Positions 31,307 to 40,558 of a stretch of DNA of 64,000 nt are shown piece by piece; within the stretch, counting starts at the first letter, position 1; every line of letters starts with the position of its first letter. The translations under genes were made by a program, and so were the position numbers. Source of the DNA: JAWLAT01 sp041395325 (GTDB lineage Bacteria > Pseudomonadota > Gammaproteobacteria > Xanthomonadales > SZUA-5); contig JAWLAT010000021.1 in NCBI GenBank assembly GCA_041395325.1, positions 1 to 64,000 on the forward strand, read 5' to 3'. The notes beneath the pieces were generated by a model. That model was not told the DNA's origin and made no database searches. It saw only the letters and a program-made list of their open reading frames with translations.

Positions 31307-34222
31307 GTGGCGACACGCATCGACTCGGCAAGGCGATGGTGCATGGGGCTGTTGCTCGGCAGCGCGGCGCTCGCGTCAGCGGGCCAACCCGGACCCTACG
31401 CCATTCACCAGTACGGCATCGAGCAGGGTCTGTCGCACAACGCCGTGCTCGCTTTGGCACAGGATGGCCAGGGTTTCGTCTGGCTCGCGACTCAGGATGG
31501 CCTGGACCGTTTTGACGGCCGCCAGGTCGAACCCTTCGACGAACTGGCCGGCCGTTCACTGCGTGGCGGGGCGGTGCGATTTCTGCAGCATGACGGTGGC
31601 GACGGCCTGTGGATCGGGCTGTTGAACAACGGCCTGCTGCATCGACAGGCCAGCGGCCAGGTGGCGTGGGCCGGCTTGCCTGGCGTCGACGAGAAACCGG
31701 TGACGCTCACGGCCATGCTGGCCGACTCACCCTGGCTGTGGATGGGCAGCACCGACAGCCTGCTGCGCCTACCGCTGAATGGCGAGGGTCCCATCGAGCG
31801 GGTGCTCTCTGCGGGCGAAGTCCGCGCGCTGGCCAGATCGGACACGGCGCTATGGGTGCTGCTGCGTGATGGCGATTGCCGCCTGCTGCGAATCGACCCG
31901 ATGAATCTGCAGCGACTGGACGAGCGGGTGGCGCCCTGCCTGGGCAGTCTGAGCCTAGTCGACGACGAGCGTCTGGCCATGGCTGCCAACCGCGTCTGGT
32001 CGCTGGACCAGCCGCCTCCGGCCATCGAAAGAGACGCCACCGCCCCGCCCCTGGTCAGCCTGAACTGGCGCGACGGAACCGTTCTCGGCGGCGTCGATGG
32101 TGCCTTCTGGCGGGACCGCTCGGGCGCTTCGGTGCGCCTGTGGCCGCCAGCGCAGCGGGTGCGTACCGGCCGACCGGATGAGTCGGTACTGGCGGCGCTG
32201 GTCGACCGCGATGACGCACTGTGGCTGGCCACCTACGGCGGCGTGATCCGGCTTGACCCAGGCGCCCTGATCCAGCACCGGCTGGGCGACGGGACCGGGC
32301 TGGCCCAAGCCCTGGTTGATCGCCATGTCGCCGCCTTGCTGCAGCACGATCAGGACTGGTGGATTGGCAGCTTTGGCGATGGGCTGCTGCGCTGGACCGA
32401 CGTTTCGATGCCCGCCATGGAGACTGAGGTGCCGGCCGACTGCGGAGAACTCGACTGGAGTCTGCTCGAGCACCCCGAAGGCGTCCTGCGCAATGGTCGA
32501 TGTCTGTTCGATGCGCGCGGTCTGCGCTGGCAAATCGACGACGATGGCGACGCGGCGATCGCCCGTGGCGCCTTGCAGGCCGCGGACGGGCGCATCTGGC
32601 TGGCCAGCGGCAGTGGCCTGCGGCAGCTGCAGCAACGCCGCAGCGTGGTCGTGGCCCACGGCGCCTTCGAGGCCATCGCCGAGGACGGCCAGGGGCAGCT
32701 CTGGCTGGGCAAGGAGATCGTGCCCGACCAGCGTGGTCAGGCGCTGTGGAGGTACGACCCCGACCAGGACCAGCTACACGCCTTCGCCTTGCCCCAGCCA
32801 GCCGATGTCTACGACCTGCTGGCCGTGGGCGAACAGGTCTGGATTGCCAGCAGCCTGGGGCTCTATGCGCTCGATCCAGCGAGGCAGCAATGGCAACTGC
32901 ATTTGCCGCGACAGCAGCGCGCCGGCCACGTGATCTACAGCCTGATCAGCGACGCCAACGGGCTGCTGTGGCTGGGCACGAATCGCGGCTTGCTGCGATT
33001 TGATCCGGCCGCCGACGAGACCGCCTTCACGCACTACGATCAACGCGATGGGCTGACGGTGACGGAGTTCAACCGCCGTTCGCGAGCACACGACAAGCAA
33101 GGTCGCTTGCTGTTCGGCGGCGCGGGTGGCGTCATCGTCATCGACCCGGCCAGCGCCCTTCGCGCCCCCGCCTTGCGCGCCCCGCAACTGCTGGCCATTG
33201 GCAGCATCGATGGACAAGGGCGCACTCACGATCTGCCGCTGTCCGATCAGATCAAGGTTGGCGCCGACAGCGTGGCGCTGACGATGGCCTGGACCACACC
33301 GCAGTTCGACCGTGTCCAGCATCTGCAACATCGCTACCGACTGCATGGCATCGACCCGGACTGGGTCGGCGGCAGCGAACTCGACAGCGCTCGCTACCCG
33401 CGGCTGCCCCCCGGGCAGTATCGCTTTGCGGTCCAGGCCGGCGACAGCGCCAGCGGCCGCTGGGGACCCGCACTGGAGCGCGAAGTACGCGTGCTACCGC
33501 CCTGGTACCGGCAAGGCTGGTTCCTGCTGCTCTGCGCGGTGTTGCTGTTGGCGACCGCCACGCTGATCTACCGATTGCGGATCGCGCACTTGCTGGCGCT
33601 GGAGCGGGTCCGGCTGCGCATCGCCGCCGATCTGCACGATGAGCTGGGCAGCGAGCTGGCCGCAATCGGCATGTCGGCAGACCTGTTGCATCGGCGGGGT
33701 CCGAGCACCGCCCCAGACCGGCTGACCGAGTTGGCCGATGCCGCGCGTCGCGCCAGCGAGTCGGTCCGCGATGTGGTCTGGTATGTCAATCCGGACAAGG
33801 ACAGCCTGGCCGATCTGGGCCTGCGACTGCAGGTCCTGGCGCAGCGATTGTTCGCCGAGTCGAAGCTGAGCGTCGACAACGGCTGGCGCGATGACCCGCG
33901 TCCGTTGCCCATGCAACAGCGCAGAGACCTGCATCTGTTCTGCCGAGAGGCCTTTACCAACATCCTGCGCCATGCCGCTGCGACTCGGGTAGAACTGCGA
34001 CTGTGGCAGCGCGATGGCGAGCTCGGCATCGATCTCAGCGACGATGGCTGCGGCTTTGATCCGGGCGCGCCGCAGGCCGGCAGTGGCGTCGATGGCCTGC
34101 GCCGGCGGGCCCAGGCACTGGCTGCCGAGTTGCAGATCGACAGCGCGATCGGACAGGGCACGCGAATTCGTCTGCGGATGACGCATCGGCGTCCTGCCCG
34201 CTGGCTGCCATGGCTGCGATGA
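31307..34222 (+). CDS. Two-component regulator propeller sensor histidine kinase
   Basis: This 971-residue membrane kinase has the hybrid-free, LytS/NarX-like layout. After a signal peptide of about 25 residues come Reg_prop repeats (YGIEQGLSHNAVLALAQDG, GFVWLATQDGLDRFDG, LLWLGTNRGLLRFDP) at about 35-640, forming a periplasmic propeller. A Y_Y_Y domain lies at 645-725 and a TM helix at 737-756. HisKA_3 has the phospho-acceptor in AADLHDELG near residue 776, and HATPase_c lies at 875-962 (REAFTNILRHAAA, DDGCGFDP). The GTG at 31307 follows AGGGGGG and opens the signal peptide; the frame extends upstream without a site. The response regulator follows after 45 bp. Confidence 0.9.
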   Translation: MATRIDSARRWCMGLLLGSAALASAGQPGPYAIHQYGIEQGLSHNAVLALAQDGQGFVWLATQDGLDRFDGRQVEPFDELAGRSLRGGAVRFLQHDGGDGLWIGLLNNGLLHRQASGQVAWAGLPGVDEKPVTLTAMLADSPWLWMGSTDSLLRLPLNGEGPIERVLSAGEVRALARSDTALWVLLRDGDCRLLRIDPMNLQRLDERVAPCLGSLSLVDDERLAMAANRVWSLDQPPPAIERDATAPPLVSLNWRDGTVLGGVDGAFWRDRSGASVRLWPPAQRVRTGRPDESVLAALVDRDDALWLATYGGVIRLDPGALIQHRLGDGTGLAQALVDRHVAALLQHDQDWWIGSFGDGLLRWTDVSMPAMETEVPADCGELDWSLLEHPEGVLRNGRCLFDARGLRWQIDDDGDAAIARGALQAADGRIWLASGSGLRQLQQRRSVVVAHGAFEAIAEDGQGQLWLGKEIVPDQRGQALWRYDPDQDQLHAFALPQPADVYDLLAVGEQVWIASSLGLYALDPARQQWQLHLPRQQRAGHVIYSLISDANGLLWLGTNRGLLRFDPAADETAFTHYDQRDGLTVTEFNRRSRAHDKQGRLLFGGAGGVIVIDPASALRAPALRAPQLLAIGSIDGQGRTHDLPLSDQIKVGADSVALTMAWTTPQFDRVQHLQHRYRLHGIDPDWVGGSELDSARYPRLPPGQYRFAVQAGDSASGRWGPALEREVRVLPPWYRQGWFLLLCAVLLLATATLIYRLRIAHLLALERVRLRIAADLHDELGSELAAIGMSADLLHRRGPSTAPDRLTELADAARRASESVRDVVWYVNPDKDSLADLGLRLQVLAQRLFAESKLSVDNGWRDDPRPLPMQQRRDLHLFCREAFTNILRHAAATRVELRLWQRDGELGIDLSDDGCGFDPGAPQAGSGVDGLRRRAQALAAELQIDSAIGQGTRIRLRMTHRRPARWLPWLR

Positions 34223-34267
34223 TCGCGGTGATCAGGCCAACCACCCGGTTCGCGAGGAGGACACCGC

Positions 34268-34924
34268 ATGAACGCGCCTGAGGCCGTCGACGTCTGGGTG
34301 GTCGAGGACAACCGGGCCCTGCGCCAGACGCTGGCCGAGCTGATCGATGCCGAGGCCGATCTGCGCTGCTCGCTGGCGGTGCCCGATTGCGAGCGCTTCA
34401 TCGATGCGCTGGAAGCGGGGCTGACCGCCGACGTGGTGCTGATGGATCTGGGGCTGCCCGGCCTGTCCGGGCTCGAAGGGATCCGTCGCGTGCATGGCAT
34501 GAGCCCGACGTCGCGGGTGCTGGTGCTGACCATCCACGAGGACGATGAACGGGTCTTTGAGGCTATCCGTGCCGGCGCCAGCGGTTATCTGCTCAAACCG
34601 CTGCCGCTGGATCAGGTGCTCGACGCCATTCGGCAGGTGGTGGCCGGCGCGGCACCCATCAATCCCTTCATCGCCCAGCGGCTGCTGAGCGAATTTGCCC
34701 ATCAGGTGCCCGCCCGCAGCGCACACGATGCGGTCGGACTGAGCTCGCGCGAGCGCGAGATCCTGCAACTGCTGGTCGACGGCCTGCCATTGCGCGGCAT
34801 CGGCGAACGCCTGGGGCTGTCGTATCACACGATCTCCAATCACCTGCGCAACGTCTACGCCAAGTTGCACGTGCGGTCGCGCTCGGCTGCCGTGGCTCGG
34901 GCCCTGCGCGAAGGCATGCTCTGA
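34268..34924 (+). CDS. NarL/LuxR-type response regulator
   Basis: This 218-residue regulator has a receiver domain at 1-125 with phospho-acceptor Asp60 (ADVVLMDLGLPG), switch Thr (VLVLTIHEDD) and Lys (GYLLKPLP). A LuxR-type helix-turn-helix lies at 155-215 (LSSREREILQLLVDGLPLRG, LGLSYHTISNHLRNVYAKL). A GAGGAGG site sits 7 bases before the ATG. It is 45 bp downstream of the propeller kinase, which is almost certainly its partner. A secreted propeller gene starts 70 bp later on the same strand and may belong to the operon or be a target. Confidence 0.93.
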   Translation: MNAPEAVDVWVVEDNRALRQTLAELIDAEADLRCSLAVPDCERFIDALEAGLTADVVLMDLGLPGLSGLEGIRRVHGMSPTSRVLVLTIHEDDERVFEAIRAGASGYLLKPLPLDQVLDAIRQVVAGAAPINPFIAQRLLSEFAHQVPARSAHDAVGLSSREREILQLLVDGLPLRGIGERLGLSYHTISNHLRNVYAKLHVRSRSAAVARALREGML

Positions 34925-34994
34925 CGCATTTGCGTCATGGCACCCGCCCCGCCACCGACCTACGGTGGTCGCACTCAGGGGCAGGAGCAGGCAG

Positions 34995-37058
34995 ATGGGC
35001 AGGGGGAATCCGGGCGGGTGCAGTCGGCTGTTCTCGGCGCTGCTGGTCCTGTGCGCGGCAGGCCAGGCGTGGTCCCAGCAGGGCGCCTGGGCGGTCGCCG
35101 ACTTCGATCGTGTGGCCCACGAGCGCCGCGTCGCCAGCTGGAACCAGCCGGCCGGCAGCGGCCTGAACTATGCTGATCTGGGCAACGATGGCTACGCCGC
35201 CGAGCATCTGGCAATCAGTGGCGATGGCCAGCGCCTGTGGTTCGTCCTCTACGATCATTTTCCCCCCGCCGGCATTCCGCGGCACCAGCTGTGGTCGATG
35301 ATGTTCGATGGCAGCAACCCGCAGGGATCGGCTTTCGACACCACCCCGCGTGCACCGGCCACCTCCAACCGCATGCGGGTGCGCACCAGCGTCGATGGCA
35401 GCGAGGCCATCCTCGACAACGAGCGCGAGTTCTGGCGGGTCAGCCTGCCTGGCGCCACGGCGACCCGAGTCTTCAACTTCGAGGATCCGCCGCTGTATCG
35501 ACGCATCAACACGCGGCTGTCGGCGGACAGCTCGGCGACACTGGCCTGGGATGACTGGAATCAGGTGCTGGCGAGCATCGACAGCTTCTCGCCCAGCCCG
35601 GCCTTCACCCCGCTGCTCAACCGCGCCGCCTTCGAACTGGGCATCGCCGGCGATGTCTACCAGGCGACCTGCGGTCGCGACGGCGCACTCTTCGTGCTCG
35701 CGGCCGACAGCCAGCAGTGGCTGATCAGTTGTGACTACCCCGCTACTCCCACCCGTTTCGCGCTGTGGCGGGGCCAGGGTACGTCGCTACAGCAAGTGTC
35801 GCTGCCTTTCGCCGACAACGGCCGCTTGTACGAACTGGCCAGCAGTCGCGACGGGACTGCCTTCGTCGCCTGCATCGATGGCTCGGTCGTCGGTACCGGC
35901 GAGATCACCGAGGCCCAGTGTTTCCTGCAACGTGGCGAGGACCCACCGGTGCATCTGGGCGAACCCCCCATCGCCGCCGATCGCGGCTTTGGCGAAGCCC
36001 AGCTGGCCCTGTCCGGCAATGGAAATCGTGCCTACTTCACCTCTTTCGAACTGGGGCTGTGCAACGGCTGCACCGGCATCCTGCAGGACCTGGACACGCT
36101 GCAGATGACCGACGCCGGTGGCGGCTTCATTGCCGGCGGTGGTGACAGCACACCGGAACTGCATTTCCCGGTCGCGGCGCTCAGTGACGATGGTCGCCAC
36201 TTTGCCGGGCTGACCGACGATGGTGCCGTTTACGTTCGCGTCGATGGCGAACAGGGCCCGGCCGATGTGCCGGTGCTCGACGCCATCTGGCAACGTTACG
36301 ACCCGGCCGCCGACACGCTGCGGGTGCGCGCTCACGTGGCCACCGGCGCGCCGCTGCCCGAGCGCATCTACGAGATCGGCCTTTTCCGCGGCACCAATCC
36401 GCGTGGCCATCTGGCCGCCGCGGACAACCCGCTGGAACGTGCCGTCGGCTACTGGGGCGGTGGCAACAACCAGACCGGTGTGTTCAGTGCCGTCCCCGGT
36501 GCGCCCGGCTGGTACGAACAGGACATCTTCCTCAATGGCCGGCTGGCGCTGCTCGACCAGCGCTATCAGTTGCGCCTGGTCGCCGTGGCCAGTGGCCGAC
36601 ACCGCGCCAGTCTGGTCGATATGACCGTCAATCCCTTCGTCGACTTCTCACCGGTGGCGCTGGCGGTGGGCATCGAACGGCAATCGTCCATGGCGGGCGC
36701 GCCGGACGGCGCCGACAGTCGCAGCTATCGGGTCACGGTCAGCAACACCAGCATCGAAGCGGCCAATCCGGTCAACGTCAGCATTCCCGCCCCGGCCGGG
36801 CTGCTCGGCCTGAGCTGGACCTGTCAGGCCCCGAGCGGCTGCAGCAGCGCCAGCGGCAATGGTGCGGTCGCGGTGAGCCTGTCGCTGCAGCCAACCGAGT
36901 TCGCCACGCTGGAGCTGACCGGTACGCTGGACACCAGCGCGGCCTTCCTGGTCATCGACGCCCGCGCGAGCACGGCTGCGGGTGGCGGCGTCGTCGCCAG
37001 CGGCTCAGTCAGTGAGGGGATCAACGGCATTGGCTTGATGCGCGACGGCTTCGAGTAG
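34995..37058 (+). CDS. Secreted propeller protein with DUF11-like domain and terminal GFE
   Basis: This 687-residue exported protein has a signal peptide at 1-27 (ends GQAWSQ). About residues 30-440 are propeller-like blades built on ISGDGQRLWFVLYD, SVDGSEAILDNEREFW, LALSGNGNRAYFTSFE and LSDDGRHFAGLTDDG. A beta-sandwich follows, then a DUF11-like domain at about 555-670 (YRVTVSNTSIEAANPVNVS). The protein ends exactly with LMRDGFE and a TAG stop. The ATG at 34995 follows AGGAG by about 8 bases. Its position behind a propeller kinase and regulator suggests linked expression. The ligand is unknown. Confidence 0.82.
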   Translation: MGRGNPGGCSRLFSALLVLCAAGQAWSQQGAWAVADFDRVAHERRVASWNQPAGSGLNYADLGNDGYAAEHLAISGDGQRLWFVLYDHFPPAGIPRHQLWSMMFDGSNPQGSAFDTTPRAPATSNRMRVRTSVDGSEAILDNEREFWRVSLPGATATRVFNFEDPPLYRRINTRLSADSSATLAWDDWNQVLASIDSFSPSPAFTPLLNRAAFELGIAGDVYQATCGRDGALFVLAADSQQWLISCDYPATPTRFALWRGQGTSLQQVSLPFADNGRLYELASSRDGTAFVACIDGSVVGTGEITEAQCFLQRGEDPPVHLGEPPIAADRGFGEAQLALSGNGNRAYFTSFELGLCNGCTGILQDLDTLQMTDAGGGFIAGGGDSTPELHFPVAALSDDGRHFAGLTDDGAVYVRVDGEQGPADVPVLDAIWQRYDPAADTLRVRAHVATGAPLPERIYEIGLFRGTNPRGHLAAADNPLERAVGYWGGGNNQTGVFSAVPGAPGWYEQDIFLNGRLALLDQRYQLRLVAVASGRHRASLVDMTVNPFVDFSPVALAVGIERQSSMAGAPDGADSRSYRVTVSNTSIEAANPVNVSIPAPAGLLGLSWTCQAPSGCSSASGNGAVAVSLSLQPTEFATLELTGTLDTSAAFLVIDARASTAAGGGVVASGSVSEGINGIGLMRDGFE

Positions 37059-37109
37059 CCCGCAGCGTTCCCGCTTGCCCGCGGACTGGGCGATGCGATA
37101 CTGCGGGCT
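37057..37109 (+). terminator. Weak candidate terminator
   Basis: AGCCCGCAG overlapping the stop codon pairs with CTGCGGGCT at 37101-37109, leaving a loop of about 35 bases, and TTTGC follows. The large loop makes this a weak candidate. Confidence 0.25.
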
Positions 37110-37185
37110 TTGCAGCCGAAGTCGATGACGGTACGGGGTCGATAGCCCGCTCGCCAGCGAGTTCGCCCAGCGAGGACGCATCATC

Positions 37186-37584
37186 GTGACCCAAATCTAC
37201 CGGGGCAGTTGTCACTGCGGGGCCATCCGCTTCGAAGCCGATCTGGATCTGTCTCAAAGCAGCTTTCGCTGCAACTGCTCGATCTGCCGCCGGACCCGCT
37301 TCTGGCCCGCCGTGGCTCGGCAGGAAGGCTTTCGCCTGCTCGCCGGGCAGGCCGAGCTGACGCCCTACCGTTTCAACACGGGCAAGAACGAGCACTACTT
37401 CTGTCGCACCTGTGGTGTGCGCCCCTTCGGCGTCGGCACCGACACGCCCATCGGCGTGATGGTGGGCGTCAACATCGGCTGCCTGGAAGGCCTCTCCGAG
37501 GCGGAACTGGCGCAGATTCCGGTGACTTGCGTCGACGGGATGCATGATCGGATGGAGGCGCCGGAGTGGACTTCACATCTTTGA
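37186..37584 (+). CDS. GFA/CENP-V family zinc protein
   Basis: This 132-residue protein has the GFA (glutathione-dependent formaldehyde-activating enzyme-like) fold with its full set of zinc-binding cysteines: GSCHCGAIRFEA, CNCSICRR and YFCRTCGVRPFG. These bind a structural and a catalytic zinc. The family acts on glutathione adducts or is of unknown role. It begins with GTG at 37186 and is cytoplasmic. A glutathione-transferase-like gene follows 40 bp downstream on the same strand, which supports a thiol-related detoxification pair. Confidence 0.88.
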   Translation: MTQIYRGSCHCGAIRFEADLDLSQSSFRCNCSICRRTRFWPAVARQEGFRLLAGQAELTPYRFNTGKNEHYFCRTCGVRPFGVGTDTPIGVMVGVNIGCLEGLSEAELAQIPVTCVDGMHDRMEAPEWTSHL

Positions 37585-37624
37585 GGCATGCTGGCGCCTC
37601 CTCGCGGTCTGCTCTGGAGTCACG

Positions 37625-38257
37625 ATGCAACTGATCGGCATGCTCGATTCGCCCTATGTCCGTCGTACGGCGATCTCGCTGACGCTGCTGGATATCCCCT
37701 TCGAGCACCGCTCCTTGTCGGTGTTCAGCACATTCGAGCAATTCAAGGCGATCAACCCGGTGGTCAAGGCACCGACGCTGCTCTGCGACGATGGCAGCGT
37801 ACTGATGGACTCCAGCCTGATTCTGCAGTGGGCCGAGGCCACGCATCCGCAGGGCCGCAGCCTGTGGCCGGCACCCGCCTCGCTGCAGGCCGCCTTTCGG
37901 GCCGTCGGCCTGGCGCTGGCGGCCTGCGAAAAAAGCGTGCAGATCGTCTATGAGCGAAATCTGCGGCCACCGGCGGCGCAACATGCTCCTTGGCTGACGC
38001 GGGTGCAGGGTCAGGCGCTGGCTGCCTACGCCGCGCTGGAAGCGCAAATCGTTGCCCTGCCGACGCTGTTCGAAGCCATGGCGCATCCGGCCATCACCGC
38101 GGCGGTGTGCTGGCAGTTCACCCAGACGATGCTCGCCGACGAGATTTCAGCCGGCGATCACCCTCAGCTATCAGCCCTGTCGAAGCGGCTGGAACAGCAT
38201 TCGGTGTTCCGCCAGTATCTGCCCGACGGACCCGGTGTCCGGCCGGCGACGGACTGA
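37625..38257 (+). CDS. Glutathione S-transferase family protein
   Basis: This 210-residue cytoplasmic protein begins with a thioredoxin-like N-terminal domain (MQLIGMLDSPYVRRTAISLTLL, NPVVKAPTLLCDDGSVLMDS), with the ligand-binding Pro in KAPTL and a DSSLIL glutathione-binding segment. An all-alpha C-terminal domain covers about 85-200. It should conjugate or reduce substrates with glutathione; the substrate is unknown. The ATG at 37625 is chosen because the GST fold starts there, although the frame is open upstream. It is co-directional with the GFA gene and convergent with a decayed gene at 38289. Confidence 0.88.
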   Translation: MQLIGMLDSPYVRRTAISLTLLDIPFEHRSLSVFSTFEQFKAINPVVKAPTLLCDDGSVLMDSSLILQWAEATHPQGRSLWPAPASLQAAFRAVGLALAACEKSVQIVYERNLRPPAAQHAPWLTRVQGQALAAYAALEAQIVALPTLFEAMAHPAITAAVCWQFTQTMLADEISAGDHPQLSALSKRLEQHSVFRQYLPDGPGVRPATD

Positions 38258-38288
38258 TCGAGTCGACAGCCGGCGATATTGGACGGGC

Positions 38289-39450
38289 TCAGTCGTCCTG
38301 CCGATACAGCATGAAGCGAGTCAGCAGGGGGTCGGCACCGTTGTCGCAACGCGCGGCGACATTGAGTCGGTCAACGCCAACGTCCGCCTCGTGGAAAAAG
38401 GCCACGCAAAACGCGCTGCCATCGGCCGATTCGTAGCGGCAACAAGCGACACTCGACGAGCGACTGTCCGCACAGAATCGCAAAGCGCAGGCCTTCCGGC
38501 GGCGGTGTTTGTCCGTCGAGGTCCTGGCCAGCGAAAGCCTCAAACAGATGCAGCCCGTCCACATCCGGCGGACTGTCCGAGCCGGCATAGCGAATCGTGA
38601 CGATGCCGAAGTCATCATCCATGGTGCCCGCACCCTGGACCCCAGCCAGCCAGACACCCTCCAGATCAGGCACCGACACGCGATTGGGATCGAGCGGCGG
38701 CAAGTTCGCACTGCGCTGAAAGTCCAGGCGGCGGTATTGCATGGTGCCGTACAGCTGAGCCAGCGGACTCTCAATGACCGAGTCATAACTGGCGATCAGC
38801 AGATTCTCAAAGGTGAACACCAGGTTGATGCGACCTGTCAGCACGGGTGCCGCGCGCGAGCAGGGCGTGGTGACGCATTCGATCTCGCCGTAGCGCACCA
38901 TGTCAGCCGAGTAGGCGTTGCCATCGATGCGGCCGACGGCATAGGACCACGCGGCGCGACCGTCAGCATCGTAGTCGAGCAACGCCGCGGTCAGGACATC
39001 TCCCTGCCGATCCAGGAACAGCCCGTGGTTCTCCAGGTTGCTGGCCCAGCTACCGGTCTGCAGCTTGATCGTGTGATTGGACTGATCGCTGAAACTCAGT
39101 TCGCGGCTGTGACGCAACTCGCCATTCATCTGGTAGCGGAGCGTCACGGTGTCATTCAGCACGAGGCCAGGGGTCTCGGCCAAGGGGTCGATCAGCTCGT
39201 ACAGGCTGGCCAACGAATCAATGCAGACTTCGGCAGTCGTACTGGTGGCGAGCAGATCGATGGCTGCGGCGGAAACCACCACGTCGACGCGCCCCCCGCA
39301 TCCGTCCGGCCACTCGTCGGTCAGCAGGATCAGCAGCGGCCCTTCGCGGTGGAGCTGATCGGGAAAGACCTGCAGGGGATCCTGCCCGGCCAACGCCAAT
39401 GAGGCATGGACCAGGGTCAACGTGGTCAGGGCACATCGAAGCAATCGCAT
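38289..39450 (-). pseudogene. Frameshifted exported protein, paralogue of the 14640 gene
   Basis: The frame starting at 39450 gives a signal peptide (TLTLVHASLALA) and the family blocks WPDGCGG, LSFSD, LQTGSWA, GLFLDRQGDVLTAALLDYDADG, ECVTTPCSRA and YRRLDFQR. Near 38480 the reading frame breaks after LRFAI. The homologous C-terminus continues in another frame with CADSRSSSVACCRYESADG and ends LLTRFMLYRQDD at 38289, matching TTRFELFRLD of the 14640 protein. Removing a single base around ATTCTGTGC restores the whole protein. Without correction the product ends in an unrelated tail at 38371. This is real decay or an assembly error. Confidence 0.75.
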
Positions 39451-39559
39451 GGGCAGCTCGCTTGGGGGACGGAGCAACAAGCTGGCACGGGGCCCTGGAC
39501 AGCTGGGTTCGGTTCCTGCGATTTCCGTACGGTCATTCAGCTTGCGGCATCATCGCGGC

Positions 39560-40363
39560 ATGTCGATGGCCCCCACCTCCCCCGCCCTGCTGGAACTGGA
39601 CCGCGCCACCGTCTGGCGTGACCGCGTGCCCGTGCTGCGCCAGGTCAGCCTGCGCGTCGATCAGGGTCAGCACACGGTCATTCTCGGACCCAACGGCTGC
39701 GGCAAGTCGACGCTGCTCAAGCTGCTGCACCGCGAGCTCTATCCGCTGGCCGAGCCCGGTCATACGCCACTGCGGATCCTGGGTCAGTCGAACTGGAACT
39801 TGACCGAACTGCGCGCGCAGCTGGGTCTGGTGTCTGCCGATCTGCATGCACAGTTGGCGGCACAGACCGCGCAGACAGTCGAACAGACCGTGGTCGGGGC
39901 CTTTCACGGCAGTCTGGGCCTGCCGCAGGGTCGACAGACCGATCCCGCCTGCTGGCCCATGGTTCGGACGGCACTGGCCGAAATGGACATCGCCGATCTG
40001 GCCCGCCGGCGGCTGCCGACGCTGTCGACTGGCCAGTTGCGCCGGGTGTTGATCGCCCGGGCACTGGTGCATCGTCCACAGGCGCTGTTGCTCGACGAAC
40101 CCACCACCGGGCTGGACATCGGCGCCCGTCGGCAACTGCTCGCCAGGCTGCGCAGCCTGGCCCAGTCAGGCATGACGCTGGTGCTGATCACCCATCATCT
40201 GGACGAAGTGATCCCGGAGACCCGGCAAGTCGTGCTGCTGCGCGATGGTCAGGTCCAGGCCGCCGGCGCACCAGCGCCACTGTTGACCAGCGCTCAGCTC
40301 AGTGCGCTGTTTGGCGTGCCCCTGCGGGTTCAGCGACACGAGCATGGCTGGTCGATGGACTGA
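39560..40363 (+). CDS. ABC transporter ATP-binding protein
   Basis: This 267-residue cytoplasmic ATPase has a complete nucleotide-binding domain: Walker A GPNGCGKST at 43-51, signature LSTGQLRRV, Walker B ALLLDEPTTGLD and the H-loop LITHH. It resembles single-domain ATPases of the ModF/iron-uptake side of the family. No permease or binding protein lies nearby, so its partner or role is open. The start is uncertain between ATG 39560 and ATG 39566; neither has a strong ribosome binding site, and the frame is open to 39422. It ends 12 bp from a decayed convergent gene. Confidence 0.88.
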   Translation: MSMAPTSPALLELDRATVWRDRVPVLRQVSLRVDQGQHTVILGPNGCGKSTLLKLLHRELYPLAEPGHTPLRILGQSNWNLTELRAQLGLVSADLHAQLAAQTAQTVEQTVVGAFHGSLGLPQGRQTDPACWPMVRTALAEMDIADLARRRLPTLSTGQLRRVLIARALVHRPQALLLDEPTTGLDIGARRQLLARLRSLAQSGMTLVLITHHLDEVIPETRQVVLLRDGQVQAAGAPAPLLTSAQLSALFGVPLRVQRHEHGWSMD

Positions 40364-40375
40364 GCGCAGCCCGAA

Positions 40376-40513
40376 TCAGATCCGGCGCAAGCCGCGAAAG
40401 CCGCGCGCGGCGTAATAGGACTGCACACCATTGTGGTAGGTGAAGACCCGACCAAAGCGCCGGTCGCAAAACAGCGCACCGCCGAGCTGACGAACCTGCC
40501 CACGCGCACCTGC
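40376..40513 (-). pseudogene. C-terminal remnant of a DUF4256 protein
   Basis: About 45 codons read QVRQLGGALFCDRRFGRVF and YHNGVQSYYAARGFRGLRRI, which matches the highly conserved end of DUF4256 proteins (LGGALFCDRRYG, YHNGAESYYAARGFRG). An in-frame stop lies just upstream and there is no start codon or N-terminal part. It is therefore the tail of a lost gene, squeezed between the ABC ATPase and the gene at 40559. Confidence 0.7.
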
Positions 40514-40558
40514 CAATCCCGATCAATCACTGAGACGGATCTGGACCGGCTACTTCCA

